30,273 bases of DNA from Alphaproteobacteria bacterium (lineage in GTDB: Bacteria; Pseudomonadota; Alphaproteobacteria; SHVP01): the NCBI GenBank assembly GCA_026421105.1, contig JAPKDI010000001.1, positions 1 to 30,273 of the forward strand. Direction: 5' to 3'. This document shows positions 1 through 8,786 of the stretch, piece by piece. The notes below the pieces were generated by a model, which was not told the origin of the DNA, searched no databases, and saw only the letters and a program-made list of their open reading frames with translations. Every line of letters begins with the position of its first letter. The stretch's first letter is position 1. A program made the position numbers and the translations under genes.

Positions 1-11
1 GTTCGGCGCCC

Positions 12-770
12 CTAGAGCATCACGTCTCCGCCATTGGGGCTGATCGTTTGTCCCACCATGTGGCTTGCCTCGTTGGACGCAAGATAAACGAAAGCAGGCA
101 CAATCTGATCAACCCGGCCTAGGTCACCCTTCGGGATCATTGCTTTGATCGTTTTGATGTGATCTTCGTCAAGCGCGTCGAGAATGGGGGTATAGGTTGC
201 TCCCGGCGCCACGCAATTGGCATTGATGTCGCGATCACCAATCTCGCGGGATAGCGATCTTGTGAAGGCAATAATTCCCGCCTTCGCTGCGCAATAGTGG
301 CTCATACCCGCAGAACCGAGATAGCCCAGCTGCGAAGCGGTGTTGACGATTTTTCCTGAACCTTGCTTGTACATGTGCGGCAGCACAAATCGCGTGACTA
401 GAAAGACGCTGCGTAGATTCACGCTAATCATTTCGTCCCACATCGCAACCGGCATCTTGTCAACCGGCGCGCCCGATGCGATCCCTGCGTTGTTGACCAA
501 GATATCAATCTGTCCGAGGCGCTTGAGCGACTCTTTCACTAAGCGACGAACCGCCGCTTCTTTGGAAACGTCGGCCTGGACGAGGTAGGCCTTACCGCCC
601 GCTTTTCTGACGGCCGAAGCAACTTTCTTGGCGCCCGCTTCCTGCTGCTTATTGGGGAAGTTGATGACGACATCGGCACCTTCTTTTGCGAAGGCCACTG
701 CAACTCCGGCGCCAATTCCGCTGGATGCACCGGTTATCAGTGCCTTCTTGCCTTTTAGCCTGCCTGCCAT
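12..770 (-). CDS. SDR family oxidoreductase (FabG-like)
   Basis: A 252-residue classical short-chain dehydrogenase/reductase, a cytosolic NAD(P)-dependent oxidation or reduction of an alcohol/ketone. The sequence shows the TGASSGIG cofactor loop near the N-terminus, NNAG at about residue 93, and an active site with NTAS followed by YCAAK, so Ser, Tyr and Lys are all present. Length is normal for the family. The ATG at 770 has a GGGGAT Shine-Dalgarno-like stretch about 5 bases upstream. It lies downstream of, and on the same strand as, the two binding-protein genes, but a terminator-like hairpin separates them, so co-transcription is doubtful. The substrate is unknown; the family call is secure. 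Confidence 0.93.
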   Translation of the reverse strand: MAGRLKGKKALITGASSGIGAGVAVAFAKEGADVVINFPNKQQEAGAKKVASAVRKAGGKAYLVQADVSKEAAVRRLVKESLKRLGQIDILVNNAGIASGAPVDKMPVAMWDEMISVNLRSVFLVTRFVLPHMYKQGSGKIVNTASQLGYLGSAGMSHYCAAKAGIIAFTRSLSREIGDRDINANCVAPGATYTPILDALDEDHIKTIKAMIPKGDLGRVDQIVPAFVYLASNEASHMVGQTISPNGGDVML

Positions 771-811
771 GCTTTATCCCCTTTTCTCATTTCTTGGTTT
801 GGGTACGGTAA

Positions 812-838
812 CAAAAATATGCCCCGCCGAGGCGAGGC
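812..838 (-). terminator. Probable intrinsic terminator after the binding-protein genes
   Basis: Read on the minus strand, GCCTCG and CGGGGC (one T-G wobble) form a 6-bp stem with a 6-base loop at 821-838, followed by ATATTTTTG with a run of five T (813-817). It lies 59-85 bases after the stop of the binding-protein gene at 897. A GC-rich hairpin plus T-run in this place fits a rho-independent terminator, though the T-run is short. Confidence 0.5.
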
Positions 839-855
839 GAGGCAAGTTAGAACGG

Positions 856-884
856 TGGCGCCGACGGACAAGCCGCCGGCGCCA
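856..884. other. GC-rich inverted repeat downstream of binding-protein gene
   Basis: TGGCGCCG (856-863) and CGGCGCCA (877-884) pair perfectly over 8 bp; CGG (865-867) and CCG (873-875) can extend the stem inside. No T-run follows on the minus strand, so it is more likely an mRNA 3'-end stabilising hairpin, or the first part of a two-hairpin end, than a terminator itself. Confidence 0.45.
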
Positions 885-896
885 GTATTCTACGAC

Positions 897-2576
897 CTAT
901 TTACTTAGGTCGTACCACCGGATGGAGTTATCCGGATGCCACTTAATGCCCTTGATTTTATCGTTGAACGCCCACTGGGTTTTGAACTCCACCACCGGGA
1001 TCCATGCAACATCATTAGCCAAAATCTCTTGAACCTCGGCTGCTTGCGCAGTCCGCTTCGCCGCATCACCCTCAACCAAGGCCGATGCATAGAGTTCATC
1101 AACTATCGGATTTGAGTAGTTGACCATCGTGTTAAGGCCACCCTTCTCCTGAGAGACGAAAAACAAGAGGAAGCCGTATACGGCATCAGGCGCAATTGGC
1201 TTTTCCTGATCGTTGACAGCGAATGGCAGATCTTTCTTTACAAGCTGCCGATCCCCGTACTGGGTCTGAGGCATTGGATCCAGTTGAACCGTGATCCCGA
1301 TCTTCGCCAGGTTACTTTTGATCAACGTCACGACGGGCCCAAGCTGCGCTTCCTTTTCCGTAATGTAGGAAAGATAGAACGCGTCTTTAAACTCCTCGAG
1401 CCCTTTTCCGCCTGGATAGCCTGCCTTCGCTAGAAAATCCCTCGCCTTATCCAAGTCCTCGTCATAGAGCGTCGACGGTTCATGGTAATCGATGTACGAG
1501 CTAGGAATTATTCCCTTCCATTTTTTTGCGTCACCGAAGTAAGCGTCACGAATGATCGAGTCATATGGAATTGCATGAGCGATCGCTTTACGAAGGTTAA
1601 CGTTGTCGAATGGCGGCGTCTTATAGTTCATATGAACGAAGAGGTTCTCGTTCCCAAGGACCCCCGCGACCTTGACCCCTTTAGCACCGCGCAAACTATT
1701 GAACTGCTTGGGAGTAACTCTCTCGATTAGGCTAGCAGCGCCCGAACGCAACGATACGACGCGGTTCCCAGCTTCAGGAACCTTCAGCATCACAACACGC
1801 GTAAAGAAGGGCTTACCGCGGTAGTAATCGGGGTTTGAAACTACCTCAAACCGGTCACCCTTTTCCCACTTTGCCAAACAATACGCGCCAAAACCTGGCG
1901 CATTTTTGTTGTCGTTATATTTGTGGCTCCATGGATCGTCAGCAGTTGCATTCTTTTCCATGGTCTCTTTGTCGTAAATGTACAGACCAAAAACTGTTAG
2001 CACGTGCTGAAACAAAGCATTCGGGGCCGACTGGCGAATCGTGACCGTATATTGGTCGATCTTCTGAACTTCGTCCCCGAGCACCTTTGCTTTTTTGGCA
2101 TCGTCACTGTCACCAAATACAGCCGGCGTGAAATTGTCGACCGAGCCAACATTCGACAGGAACCAACCGATCGGAGCGGCACCCGAAACCGATTTTGCCC
2201 GCTGAAAGGTATATATGACATCGTCAGCATCGAAGGTTGCGCCGTCACAGCCCTTCACACCGCGCCGCAGATTAAATGTCCACGTTAGGGTTGACGCGTC
2301 ATACGACCACGACTCGGCAAGGCGCCCCTCGAACTGCGTGTAGTCGTGAATAATCACGCCCTCGTCGTTGACGCCCTTTTCCTTGTAGTAGATCAGTGGC
2401 TCAAGGAGATTATCAACGCCCGTCTGCGTCGCCGGAATGGCGATCGAAGCACCGTCATAATCCAGCCCTGCTGGCACGTCCTCAGCCAAGGTGAGTAGGT
2501 TTTCGGACAAAGCCGGCCCCACGGTCAGGCCAAACGCCAACGCCGCGGAGCCCAATAGCCCAGCTAATCTATTCAT
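897..2576 (-). CDS. ABC transporter substrate-binding protein, family 5 (copy B)
   Basis: A 559-residue periplasmic binding protein of the DppA/OppA family (SBP_bac_5), which captures small peptides or other solutes for an ABC importer. The chosen ATG at 2576 has GGGAGG at 2584-2589; a TTG at 2591 would start inside that Shine-Dalgarno. The N-terminus is a Sec signal peptide with a hydrophobic core and likely cleavage after PALS at about residue 24. The mature protein has the usual family layout and ends in IRWYDLSK. It is a clear paralogue of the gene immediately upstream; both share RRGVKGCDG, SGAAPIGWF and TVTIRQSAPN. No permease or ATPase gene lies in the window, so its import partner must be elsewhere. 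Substrate not predictable. Confidence 0.92.
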   Translation of the reverse strand: MNRLAGLLGSAALAFGLTVGPALSENLLTLAEDVPAGLDYDGASIAIPATQTGVDNLLEPLIYYKEKGVNDEGVIIHDYTQFEGRLAESWSYDASTLTWTFNLRRGVKGCDGATFDADDVIYTFQRAKSVSGAAPIGWFLSNVGSVDNFTPAVFGDSDDAKKAKVLGDEVQKIDQYTVTIRQSAPNALFQHVLTVFGLYIYDKETMEKNATADDPWSHKYNDNKNAPGFGAYCLAKWEKGDRFEVVSNPDYYRGKPFFTRVVMLKVPEAGNRVVSLRSGAASLIERVTPKQFNSLRGAKGVKVAGVLGNENLFVHMNYKTPPFDNVNLRKAIAHAIPYDSIIRDAYFGDAKKWKGIIPSSYIDYHEPSTLYDEDLDKARDFLAKAGYPGGKGLEEFKDAFYLSYITEKEAQLGPVVTLIKSNLAKIGITVQLDPMPQTQYGDRQLVKKDLPFAVNDQEKPIAPDAVYGFLLFFVSQEKGGLNTMVNYSNPIVDELYASALVEGDAAKRTAQAAEVQEILANDVAWIPVVEFKTQWAFNDKIKGIKWHPDNSIRWYDLSK

Positions 2577-2602
2577 TAATAATCCTCCCAATTAATTATT
2601 GA

Positions 2603-2620
2603 CCCGCAAAAATCTGCGGG
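2603..2620 (-). other. Hairpin between the two binding-protein paralogues
   Basis: CCCGCA (2603-2608) and TGCGGG (2615-2620) form a perfect 6-bp stem with a 6-base loop in the 52-bp gap between copy A and copy B. On the minus strand it is followed by an AT-rich stretch and the copy B Shine-Dalgarno. It could act as a partial terminator or as an mRNA-stability element that sets different levels of the two proteins; this is inference. Confidence 0.45.
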
Positions 2621-2628
2621 CATTCTCC

Positions 2629-4302
2629 CTAGTTTACTGGCGAATAGTCATACCAGTGGATCGTATTATCAGGGTGCCACGTGACACCCTTGATCTTGTC
2701 GCTGATGGCCCAATTGGTCTTGAACTCCACGACCGGAACAACCGCAACGTCAGCCATCAACTGATCTTGAATTTCGGCCAACAGGGCGTTTCGTTTGGAG
2801 ATATCCCCTTCGACCAGCATTTCGAAGAACTTTGAATCAACGAGGTCGTTTGCATAGTTCATCGAATTTAGAATGCCGCCCTTCTCTGTCGAGACGTACG
2901 AGAGCTGGACTGCATAGCCAGCGTCCACACCAATCGGCTTGACGTGATCAGTCAAACCCAGCGGGAGGTCCTTCTTCACCAACTCGCGGTCGCCGTACTG
3001 TGTAGCCGGGATCGGATCAAGCAGCAGCGGAATGCCAACTTCTTCAAATGCAGACCTCAACACGGTTGCCACAGGGCCCAATACAGATTCACGTTCGGAC
3101 TGGTAGGTGATCCTGAAGGAGTCAGAAAATTTCTCCAAACCCTGACCATTCGGAAAGCCGGCCTCAGAAAGCAACGCTTTGGCTTTACCCGGATTGTATT
3201 CGTACTGCGTCGACGACTCATGGAACCCAGGATAACCCGACGGGATGGCTCCCGCCCATTTCCGCGCCTGTCCGAAGTAGCCAGTCTGAATCACGCGGTT
3301 GTACGGAATCGCGTGAGCGATCGCTCGCCGGACCCGAACATCATCGAAGGGCTTCACATTGAAGTTCAGATGTAGGAACAGGTTTTCGTTGCCAAAGGTC
3401 CCTAACACTTTGACGTTATCAGCGCGCTTGAGGCTGTCGTATTCTTTGGGCGTCAAGCGCTCAACGATGTGCGCCTGACCGGACCGCAAAATCACTGCGC
3501 GGTTCGAGCTTTGTGGCACTTTACGAATGATAACCCCGTCAAACGCGGCTTTGCCGCGATAGTAGTCTGGGTTCGCACGCACGCGCATTTCTTCGCCTTT
3601 GCGCCAGTCCGTTAGACACCAAGGCCCAAAACCCGGAGCGTTTTCGTTGTTGTTGTAGGTGTGACTCCACTTGTCATCCGCCGTCGCGTGATCCTCCATC
3701 GTCTCTTTATCGAGGATGTTGCTGGCAAAAATCGTGAGGACCGGCAGGAAGAGCTGGTTCGGTGCCGACTGACGAATAGTAACGGTGTAGTCGTCGATCT
3801 TCTTGACTTCGTCGCCAAGCTTTTGTGCATCGCCGCCGCCGAACACGGCCGGCGTAAACCCGTCTACCGATGACACGCTGGCTAAGAACCAACCAATTGG
3901 CGCGGCGCCGGAAACAGTTTTAGCGCGGGCATAAGTATAAATCACATCGTCCGCGTTGAACGCTTGGCCGTCGCATCCCTTGACGCCGCGCCTCAACTTG
4001 AGCGTCCAAGTCAGCGTGCTCTTGTCGAACGACCAGGATTCAGCGAGGCGACCTTCGAACTTCTGGAAGTCGAGCAACTGGACGCCTTCACCGTTCACCG
4101 GACCGTTCTGAAAGTAGACGAGCGGATCAAGCAGATTGACGATGCCGGAGTAGGACTGGATCGTCGACGACGTGGGCCCGTCAAAATCAAGGCCGGCCGG
4201 AACGTCGTCCGTGAGAACCAGAAGCTGAGCGGAGTAGGCAGAAGCGACAAAACTAAGCGTGAAACCAAACACAGCAAGTGAGCGTAGCAATGACGAATTC
4301 AT
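2629..4302 (-). CDS. ABC transporter substrate-binding protein, family 5 (copy A)
   Basis: A 557-residue periplasmic solute-binding protein of the DppA/OppA family, first gene of the tandem pair. The ATG at 4302 is chosen over an upstream one at 4332 because the Sec signal peptide (MNSSLLRS, hydrophobic core, cleavage after AYS) begins here and a GGGGG stretch lies upstream. The body is collinear with copy B, with the same cysteine-containing RRGVKGCDG, the same SGAAPIGWF and an HWYDYSPVN tail matching copy B RWYDLSK. The pair must come from a duplication followed by divergence, so the two may bind different ligands. No other ABC components are nearby. Confidence 0.92.
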   Translation of the reverse strand: MNSSLLRSLAVFGFTLSFVASAYSAQLLVLTDDVPAGLDFDGPTSSTIQSYSGIVNLLDPLVYFQNGPVNGEGVQLLDFQKFEGRLAESWSFDKSTLTWTLKLRRGVKGCDGQAFNADDVIYTYARAKTVSGAAPIGWFLASVSSVDGFTPAVFGGGDAQKLGDEVKKIDDYTVTIRQSAPNQLFLPVLTIFASNILDKETMEDHATADDKWSHTYNNNENAPGFGPWCLTDWRKGEEMRVRANPDYYRGKAAFDGVIIRKVPQSSNRAVILRSGQAHIVERLTPKEYDSLKRADNVKVLGTFGNENLFLHLNFNVKPFDDVRVRRAIAHAIPYNRVIQTGYFGQARKWAGAIPSGYPGFHESSTQYEYNPGKAKALLSEAGFPNGQGLEKFSDSFRITYQSERESVLGPVATVLRSAFEEVGIPLLLDPIPATQYGDRELVKKDLPLGLTDHVKPIGVDAGYAVQLSYVSTEKGGILNSMNYANDLVDSKFFEMLVEGDISKRNALLAEIQDQLMADVAVVPVVEFKTNWAISDKIKGVTWHPDNTIHWYDYSPVN

Positions 4303-4342
4303 AACGGGCCCCCACGATTTATATTTGTTCATCTAATTAAAG

Positions 4343-4371
4343 ATTTTCGTTACCTCTTTCCGCTACGTCAA
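4343..4371 (-). promoter_or_regulatory. Possible sigma70-like promoter for the binding-protein pair
   Basis: On the minus strand TTGACG (4366-4371) is followed after 17 bases by GAAAAT (4343-4348), about 40 bases upstream of the copy A start. The -35 match is good and the -10 is weak. The rest of the 202-bp gap (4303-4504) shows nothing else I can name. Confidence 0.3.
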
Positions 4372-4504
4372 GGGCAACCTGAGCCGGAGCGCGAAACCAT
4401 TCTCGGCTTTGCAGGGAGCGACCGCCGTTGGCCTAGCCCTGCCCGTTTTCGCAGAATATCGATCGTCGAGCCGTCGAAATGGCCGAACTTCCAAGTGCGG
4501 CGGG

Positions 4505-5674
4505 TTAGCGCTCGGCGCCAAACAAGAACCAGGCACCCGCACCGCCAAAATCGCCGGCTTGAAACAAGCTCGTGCGACCCTTGGCATATTCCTCGCCAAT
4601 CGCGCTGGGCTGCACTTTTGAAAAGCAGTTCGCTTGCTCAAAGCCTTGCTTTGCTGCGAACGCTACCAAATCGAGATCCTTCAGCGGGCCCCAAAACGGC
4701 TCATTGTTGTTGTATGTGTCCCAATCAAGAATGAACTGATCGTAAGGATCCATCCCCTCAAATGTCGGGGTCTCGGCGTGGACCATCACCCCACCCGGGC
4801 GCAGCAGGCGATGGCATTCGGCAAAAATATTTGCCAGCGCCTTGTGCGAGGTTTCGTGCATCAAGATATGTGAAACGATAAGGTCGAAGTGCCCGTCGGG
4901 ATAGTCCGTGGCTTCGGCATTTTGTTGAGAGAAGTGAACCGCCTTGCCCATCGACTCGGCGCGAGCGTGCCCGTAGCGAACGAACGGCCCAGCAATATCA
5001 AGCGCATGAACCTCTGCGCCTGGAAACGCGTCGACATACGGCAACGTGCTGTGACCGACAGAACAGCCGAGGTCGAGGATCTTTTTTGGTGACAGTGCCG
5101 GTCGGTTCTGGCGCAAATAGGAGAGAACGGTCTCCCCCATATCCTCGTTGTACGCCCCCATACGTCCCATCGAGTAGAGGAACACGCCGGGGTCAAAGAC
5201 TGCGCCCGGTAAGACGTCATCCTCAATCAATTCATTGTGGTACCCACCGGGCAGGCAGTGAACACTGATCGCCGACATGTACCCCGGAATCTCGATCGTC
5301 GGATTGGTACGCAGCGTTCCTTTCCGAGCGTCGCGGCGTGCTCGCTTCGCCCGCGCCGCTAGGTCGTCAATTTGACGTAGCGCGACCGCACTCTGCGTGT
5401 CCTGCTTCATCTCTTGGCTTGTCCGCTGCAGTGAACTCCAAGTCTGGTAAGTAGCGTCGCGCGCCATGCCTCGGCGCACTTCTTGGCGATTCACCGGCTC
5501 GTGGCCAAGGCTGCGCAGGAGCTCCGGCTTCACCCGAGCGTCATAGACGGTGCGCAGATTTGCCGAGATGTTACCGGCCAAATGAAGCTTAAGACCAGAC
5601 ACAAACATCTGACGTGACGATTCATCGTGAGTGTTATCGGGCAACATCGGGTGTTTGCCTTGGCGCTCCATCAT
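4505..5674 (-). CDS. Class I SAM-dependent methyltransferase
   Basis: A 389-residue protein whose C-terminal half is a Rossmann-fold methyltransferase. Motif I is DLGCSVGHS at residues 201-209, an acidic residue in ALDIAG near 226 would bind the SAM ribose, YPDGHFDLIVSH is at about 258-269 and the post-II HRLLRPGGVMVH at 288-299. The first 190 residues have no recognised domain; residues 85-125 are charged and helical-looking. The acceptor substrate is unknown. The start has two adjacent ATG codons; GAGGAC lies 8 bases before the first. It is divergent from the TRAP operon across a 159-bp gap and may share control with it. The family is clear, the function is not. Confidence 0.88.
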   Translation of the reverse strand: MMERQGKHPMLPDNTHDESSRQMFVSGLKLHLAGNISANLRTVYDARVKPELLRSLGHEPVNRQEVRRGMARDATYQTWSSLQRTSQEMKQDTQSAVALRQIDDLAARAKRARRDARKGTLRTNPTIEIPGYMSAISVHCLPGGYHNELIEDDVLPGAVFDPGVFLYSMGRMGAYNEDMGETVLSYLRQNRPALSPKKILDLGCSVGHSTLPYVDAFPGAEVHALDIAGPFVRYGHARAESMGKAVHFSQQNAEATDYPDGHFDLIVSHILMHETSHKALANIFAECHRLLRPGGVMVHAETPTFEGMDPYDQFILDWDTYNNNEPFWGPLKDLDLVAFAAKQGFEQANCFSKVQPSAIGEEYAKGRTSLFQAGDFGGAGAWFLFGAER

Positions 5675-5715
5675 CTTCCTAGTCCTCGCAGTCTAGTTGT
5701 GCCCCAGATTCCTAT

Positions 5716-5802
5716 TATAGCTCAGCGAGCCGCAACTATGGTAACCCATGGTTCCATTGATCGACCCTAGGCGCCTGTGTATAGCTAAGCGAAACGAGCC
5801 GC
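5716..5802. repeat. Two degenerate direct repeats in the methyltransferase/TRAP control region
   Basis: TATAGCTCAGCG followed by AGCCGC (5716-5733) recurs 64 bp later as TATAGCTAAGCG, a 5-base insertion, then AGCCGC (5780-5802). Between them, ATGGT occurs twice (5737 and 5748) around CCATGG. Repeats of this kind in a divergent intergenic region can be regulator sites or duplicated promoter parts; no regulator gene is adjacent. Confidence 0.4.
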
Positions 5803-5833
5803 GGTCAATGACGGCAACTTTGCGGGGAGACGT

Positions 5834-6382
5834 ATGGACGAAACGCCGAACTCGGAAGGTATTCTTGCGCGAGCGGACGTCCTTTTGGACCGCGCCCTCT
5901 ACTACACCTCCGCTCTTCTCCTGATCGCGACAGCAACAGTCGTCATATACACTGTAATTGGACGCTACATCTTCAACAGCTCACCGCTTTGGGCTGAAGA
6001 CGTGCCAAGGGTTTTCTTTCTTTGGATGACCTATCTCGGCATTGCCGTAGCCACACGACGGGGTCAGAATATTCGGGTCACCTTCTTCATCGAGAAGATG
6101 CCTCCGAAGCCACGATTCTACCTCGACATGTTCATGCATTGCTGCGTACTGATCATGCTGATCACCATTCTGTGGAATGTCTGGCCGCTAATTCGCTTGA
6201 ACCTTGCCGGCACGATGCTTTCGACAGGATGGTCCGACTCGGTTAGTTGGTTTCCCCTCCCTGTTGGGGCCGCGCTCATGTTGATGTACCAAACTCGCCA
6301 AGCGCTGCAGAGCTATCGCGACTTTTGCAGCGGCAAATACCAAGGGAAAACTCCTGACCTGAATGAAGCGGGAGACGACTGA
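5834..6382 (+). CDS. dctQ: TRAP transporter small permease (DctQ family)
   Basis: A 182-residue inner-membrane protein with four predicted hydrophobic segments (near residues 25-45, 58-75, 95-115 and 140-155), the size and layout of the DctQ small subunit of TRAP transporters, which import organic acids driven by a sodium gradient. The typical stretch WAEDVPRVFFLWMTYLG is present around residues 52-70. A GGGGAG Shine-Dalgarno precedes the ATG. Its stop overlaps the start of the large permease by one base (TGATG), a sign of translational coupling. The symbol is by family only; the substrate is not known. Confidence 0.93.
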   Translation: MDETPNSEGILARADVLLDRALYYTSALLLIATATVVIYTVIGRYIFNSSPLWAEDVPRVFFLWMTYLGIAVATRRGQNIRVTFFIEKMPPKPRFYLDMFMHCCVLIMLITILWNVWPLIRLNLAGTMLSTGWSDSVSWFPLPVGAALMLMYQTRQALQSYRDFCSGKYQGKTPDLNEAGDD

Positions 6383-7680
6383 TGCTTCTCGTCAGCATGC
6401 TCGCACTGCTTTTCGTCTTCTCCTTAATCGGCATGGAGATCGGCTGGGCCATTGGCTTCGCCGCGTTCGGGTATCTGGTCCTTTCGGCGTTTGAGCCATT
6501 CGGCACCCCGATGATTCTGTTCTCGCAGATGATGGTGGCAGGGCTCGACAGCTTCATATTGGTCGCCATTCCCCTCTTCATTTTTGCCGGCGAATTGATG
6601 AACCGGTCTGGCGTGACCCAACGGATTATCGGCCTGGCGGCGGCACTCGTCGGTCACATTCGTGGCGGCCTGGCCAATGTCGGGGTTGTTGCGAATTTTA
6701 TTATGTCCGGGATTTCGGGCTCTGCGCTTGCCGATGCGGCAGCGACCGGTACCGTCTTGATACCCGCCATGAAGGAGCGCGGCTTCCCGCCGGCGTTCTC
6801 AGCCGCAGTGATCTCGTCCGCCGCCACAGTTGGCCCGATCATCCCACCCTCAATTTCCTTTGTCTTGCTCGGTGCAATCGTTGAGGTCTCGGTCGGGCGC
6901 CTCTTTATGGGCGGCGTAATCCCGGGCTTCATCATGTTTGTTTCGATGTTCGCCCTGACCTATTGGATCAGTCGCAAGAATAATTACCCGATCGAAGAGA
7001 AGGCCACATTCGTTCAGCAACGTGTCGCGTTCTCGGATGGGTTTCTCGCTCTCCTCGCCCCCGCCTTTGTTGTTGGCAGTATCGTCTTCGGAATCGCCAC
7101 ACCGACCGAAGCGGCAGCGGTCGCCGTCTTCTACACGTTGTTCTTAGGCGTGTTTGTTTGGCGGAGCCTATCCATTCGCAGCATCATTGAAGCCGCCGGA
7201 CTGGCCGCGATTTCGTCGTCGGTCATCATGCTCACCGTCGCGACTTCTCAGATATTTGCGTTCTTGGCCGTGCGGGAAAAACTCGGCGAGATCCTGACGA
7301 ACGCCATGCTGAGCGTGTCGGATAACATCTACGTACTTTTGCTGATGGCGAACATCCTGATGTTGTTCCTGGGGATGTTCATGGAAATCCTCCCCATCAT
7401 GCTGATCTTGGCCCCCATTCTGTTCCCACTCTTTATGGGTATGGGGGTCAGCGACGTACACCTCGGGGTGGTTATGGTGCTGAACCTGATGATCGGGATG
7501 ATCACACCACCGATTGGCCTCAATCTCTTTGTTCTATCGGCCATTTCCAAGGTCGGGGTCATTGAGATCTTCCGCTACGCTGTCCCCTATTTCGTGACTT
7601 TGCTGGGGGTTCTGATGTTGATCACTTATGTCCCACAGCTCACTCTGTTCCTTGCGGATCTTGTAATTCCTGTGGAATAG
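6382..7680 (+). CDS. dctM: TRAP transporter large permease (DctM family)
   Basis: A 432-residue, very hydrophobic inner-membrane protein of the DctM family, the translocation subunit of TRAP transporters. Family hallmarks are visible: GLDSFILVAIPLFIFAGELM near residues 55-74, SGISGSALADAAATG near 110-124, GPIIPPSISFVLLGA near 152-166, and LNLMIGMITPPIGLNLF near 371-387. Length is normal. It is translationally coupled to the small permease upstream and is followed, after 48 bp, by the binding protein. It should work only together with both neighbours. Confidence 0.96.
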   Translation: MLLVSMLALLFVFSLIGMEIGWAIGFAAFGYLVLSAFEPFGTPMILFSQMMVAGLDSFILVAIPLFIFAGELMNRSGVTQRIIGLAAALVGHIRGGLANVGVVANFIMSGISGSALADAAATGTVLIPAMKERGFPPAFSAAVISSAATVGPIIPPSISFVLLGAIVEVSVGRLFMGGVIPGFIMFVSMFALTYWISRKNNYPIEEKATFVQQRVAFSDGFLALLAPAFVVGSIVFGIATPTEAAAVAVFYTLFLGVFVWRSLSIRSIIEAAGLAAISSSVIMLTVATSQIFAFLAVREKLGEILTNAMLSVSDNIYVLLLMANILMLFLGMFMEILPIMLILAPILFPLFMGMGVSDVHLGVVMVLNLMIGMITPPIGLNLFVLSAISKVGVIEIFRYAVPYFVTLLGVLMLITYVPQLTLFLADLVIPVE

Positions 7681-7728
7681 TAACTACGAGCCGAACAAAA
7701 CGGTACACACCTAGGGAGGAAGTAACAC

Positions 7729-8724
7729 ATGACCGATTTTCATATTACTCGCCGTGACGCCATCAAAGGCGGCGCCGGCGTTGTCGCCGCTGGTACTGTA
7801 ATGGGCGTCCCCAGTGTCGCTCTAGCAGGGAATTTCAAGTACGGAACCGCTGCGGGCCCAACCTCTATCTCAGCACGCGCCGCCACCGAGTTCTTCAAGA
7901 CAGTATCCGAGCGCACAAATGGCGATGTCGTCTTTGAAGTATTTGCTGGCAACCTGGGTGTTGGCGAGAAAGAACTTATTGAAGGTGCGTCAATTGGCAC
8001 AGTCGACGGCGCTGGCACTGCCTACACAGGTACTCGCGAGTTCGATGCCTTTTATTCACCCTATTTCTTCCGCGACAGTGAACATGCCTTCCGCGTAGCT
8101 AATGGCATTCTCAAGGAGCAGACAACCAAGGTTCTGCTAGACCGCTACGACGTACACTTCCTAGGTATCGGCCGAGCTGGCCCATGGAACCTCATTCTAC
8201 GTGAGAAAATCGATAGCTTTGCAGATCTGAAAGGTATGAAGATCCGTGCCTCCTCTATTGAGGGGCAAGTCGTAGGCCTTAAGGCCGTCGGGGCAGAACC
8301 CACCGTCATCGCATTCAACGAGCTATACGGTGCCCTACAACAAGGGATTGTGGACGGCGCTTCTACACTGGCCTCCATTATGATGCCGATGAAATTTAAT
8401 GAAGTATGCAAGTACATCGTAAAGAATGAATTTGGCTGGGGTCTCGATAAGTTTTTTATTAGCTCTCGCATATGGAATTCTTTTGGTAAGAAGAACCAAG
8501 ATATAGTCCAAAACACTTTCACGGAGATGGAGCCAAACCTTTACGCCAAGCGAGTGGCCGATGAACTTCCAGGTGAATATGTCAAGTGGGAGAAGGCAAA
8601 CGGACCCGGCACCGTCCTGAGTCTGGACGTGTCAGAAGCTCAAGCGGCAATGGCCCCAGCTAACAAAAAACTGGCCAACGACATCTTTGGTCCCGGCACG
8701 TGGGACAAGATTGTGGCTGCATAA
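7729..8724 (+). CDS. dctP: TRAP transporter substrate-binding protein (DctP family)
   Basis: A 331-residue periplasmic binding protein that delivers ligand to the DctQM permease. The N-terminus has a twin-arginine signal (TRRDAIK, residues 7-13, hydrophobic stretch, cleavage after ALA at about 33), so export is probably by Tat. FADLKGMKIRASS carries the conserved arginine that holds the ligand carboxylate in this family, and FNELYGALQQGIVDGAS is the usual signature. A strong Shine-Dalgarno (GGGAGGAA) lies 8 bases before ATG. It is the last gene of the operon, behind both permease genes, and ends just before a strong terminator. The ligand is probably a carboxylate; identity unknown. Confidence 0.95.
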   Translation: MTDFHITRRDAIKGGAGVVAAGTVMGVPSVALAGNFKYGTAAGPTSISARAATEFFKTVSERTNGDVVFEVFAGNLGVGEKELIEGASIGTVDGAGTAYTGTREFDAFYSPYFFRDSEHAFRVANGILKEQTTKVLLDRYDVHFLGIGRAGPWNLILREKIDSFADLKGMKIRASSIEGQVVGLKAVGAEPTVIAFNELYGALQQGIVDGASTLASIMMPMKFNEVCKYIVKNEFGWGLDKFFISSRIWNSFGKKNQDIVQNTFTEMEPNLYAKRVADELPGEYVKWEKANGPGTVLSLDVSEAQAAMAPANKKLANDIFGPGTWDKIVAA

Positions 8725-8754
8725 TAATTAGCTACTTGCTACACGACCTTGGAC

Positions 8755-8784
8755 GGGGCGCTCTTCGGAGCGCCCCTTTTTTTT
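8755..8784 (+). terminator. Strong rho-independent terminator of the TRAP operon
   Basis: GGGGCGCTC (8755-8763) and GAGCGCCCC (8768-8776) form a perfect 9-bp stem closed by a TTCG tetraloop and followed by eight T (8777-8784). It lies 30 bases after the dctP stop codon. On the opposite strand the same hairpin directly follows the cupin gene, but without a T-run. Confidence 0.95.
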
Positions 8785-8786
8785 GC

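Noticed and set aside
826..843. GGCGA tandem repeat as a possible repeat element
   Set aside because: Only about three short units, and it is explained by the terminator stem.
8755..8784. Bidirectional terminator serving the cupin gene as well
   Set aside because: On the minus strand the hairpin has an A-run before it but no T-run after it, so only the plus-strand use is supported.
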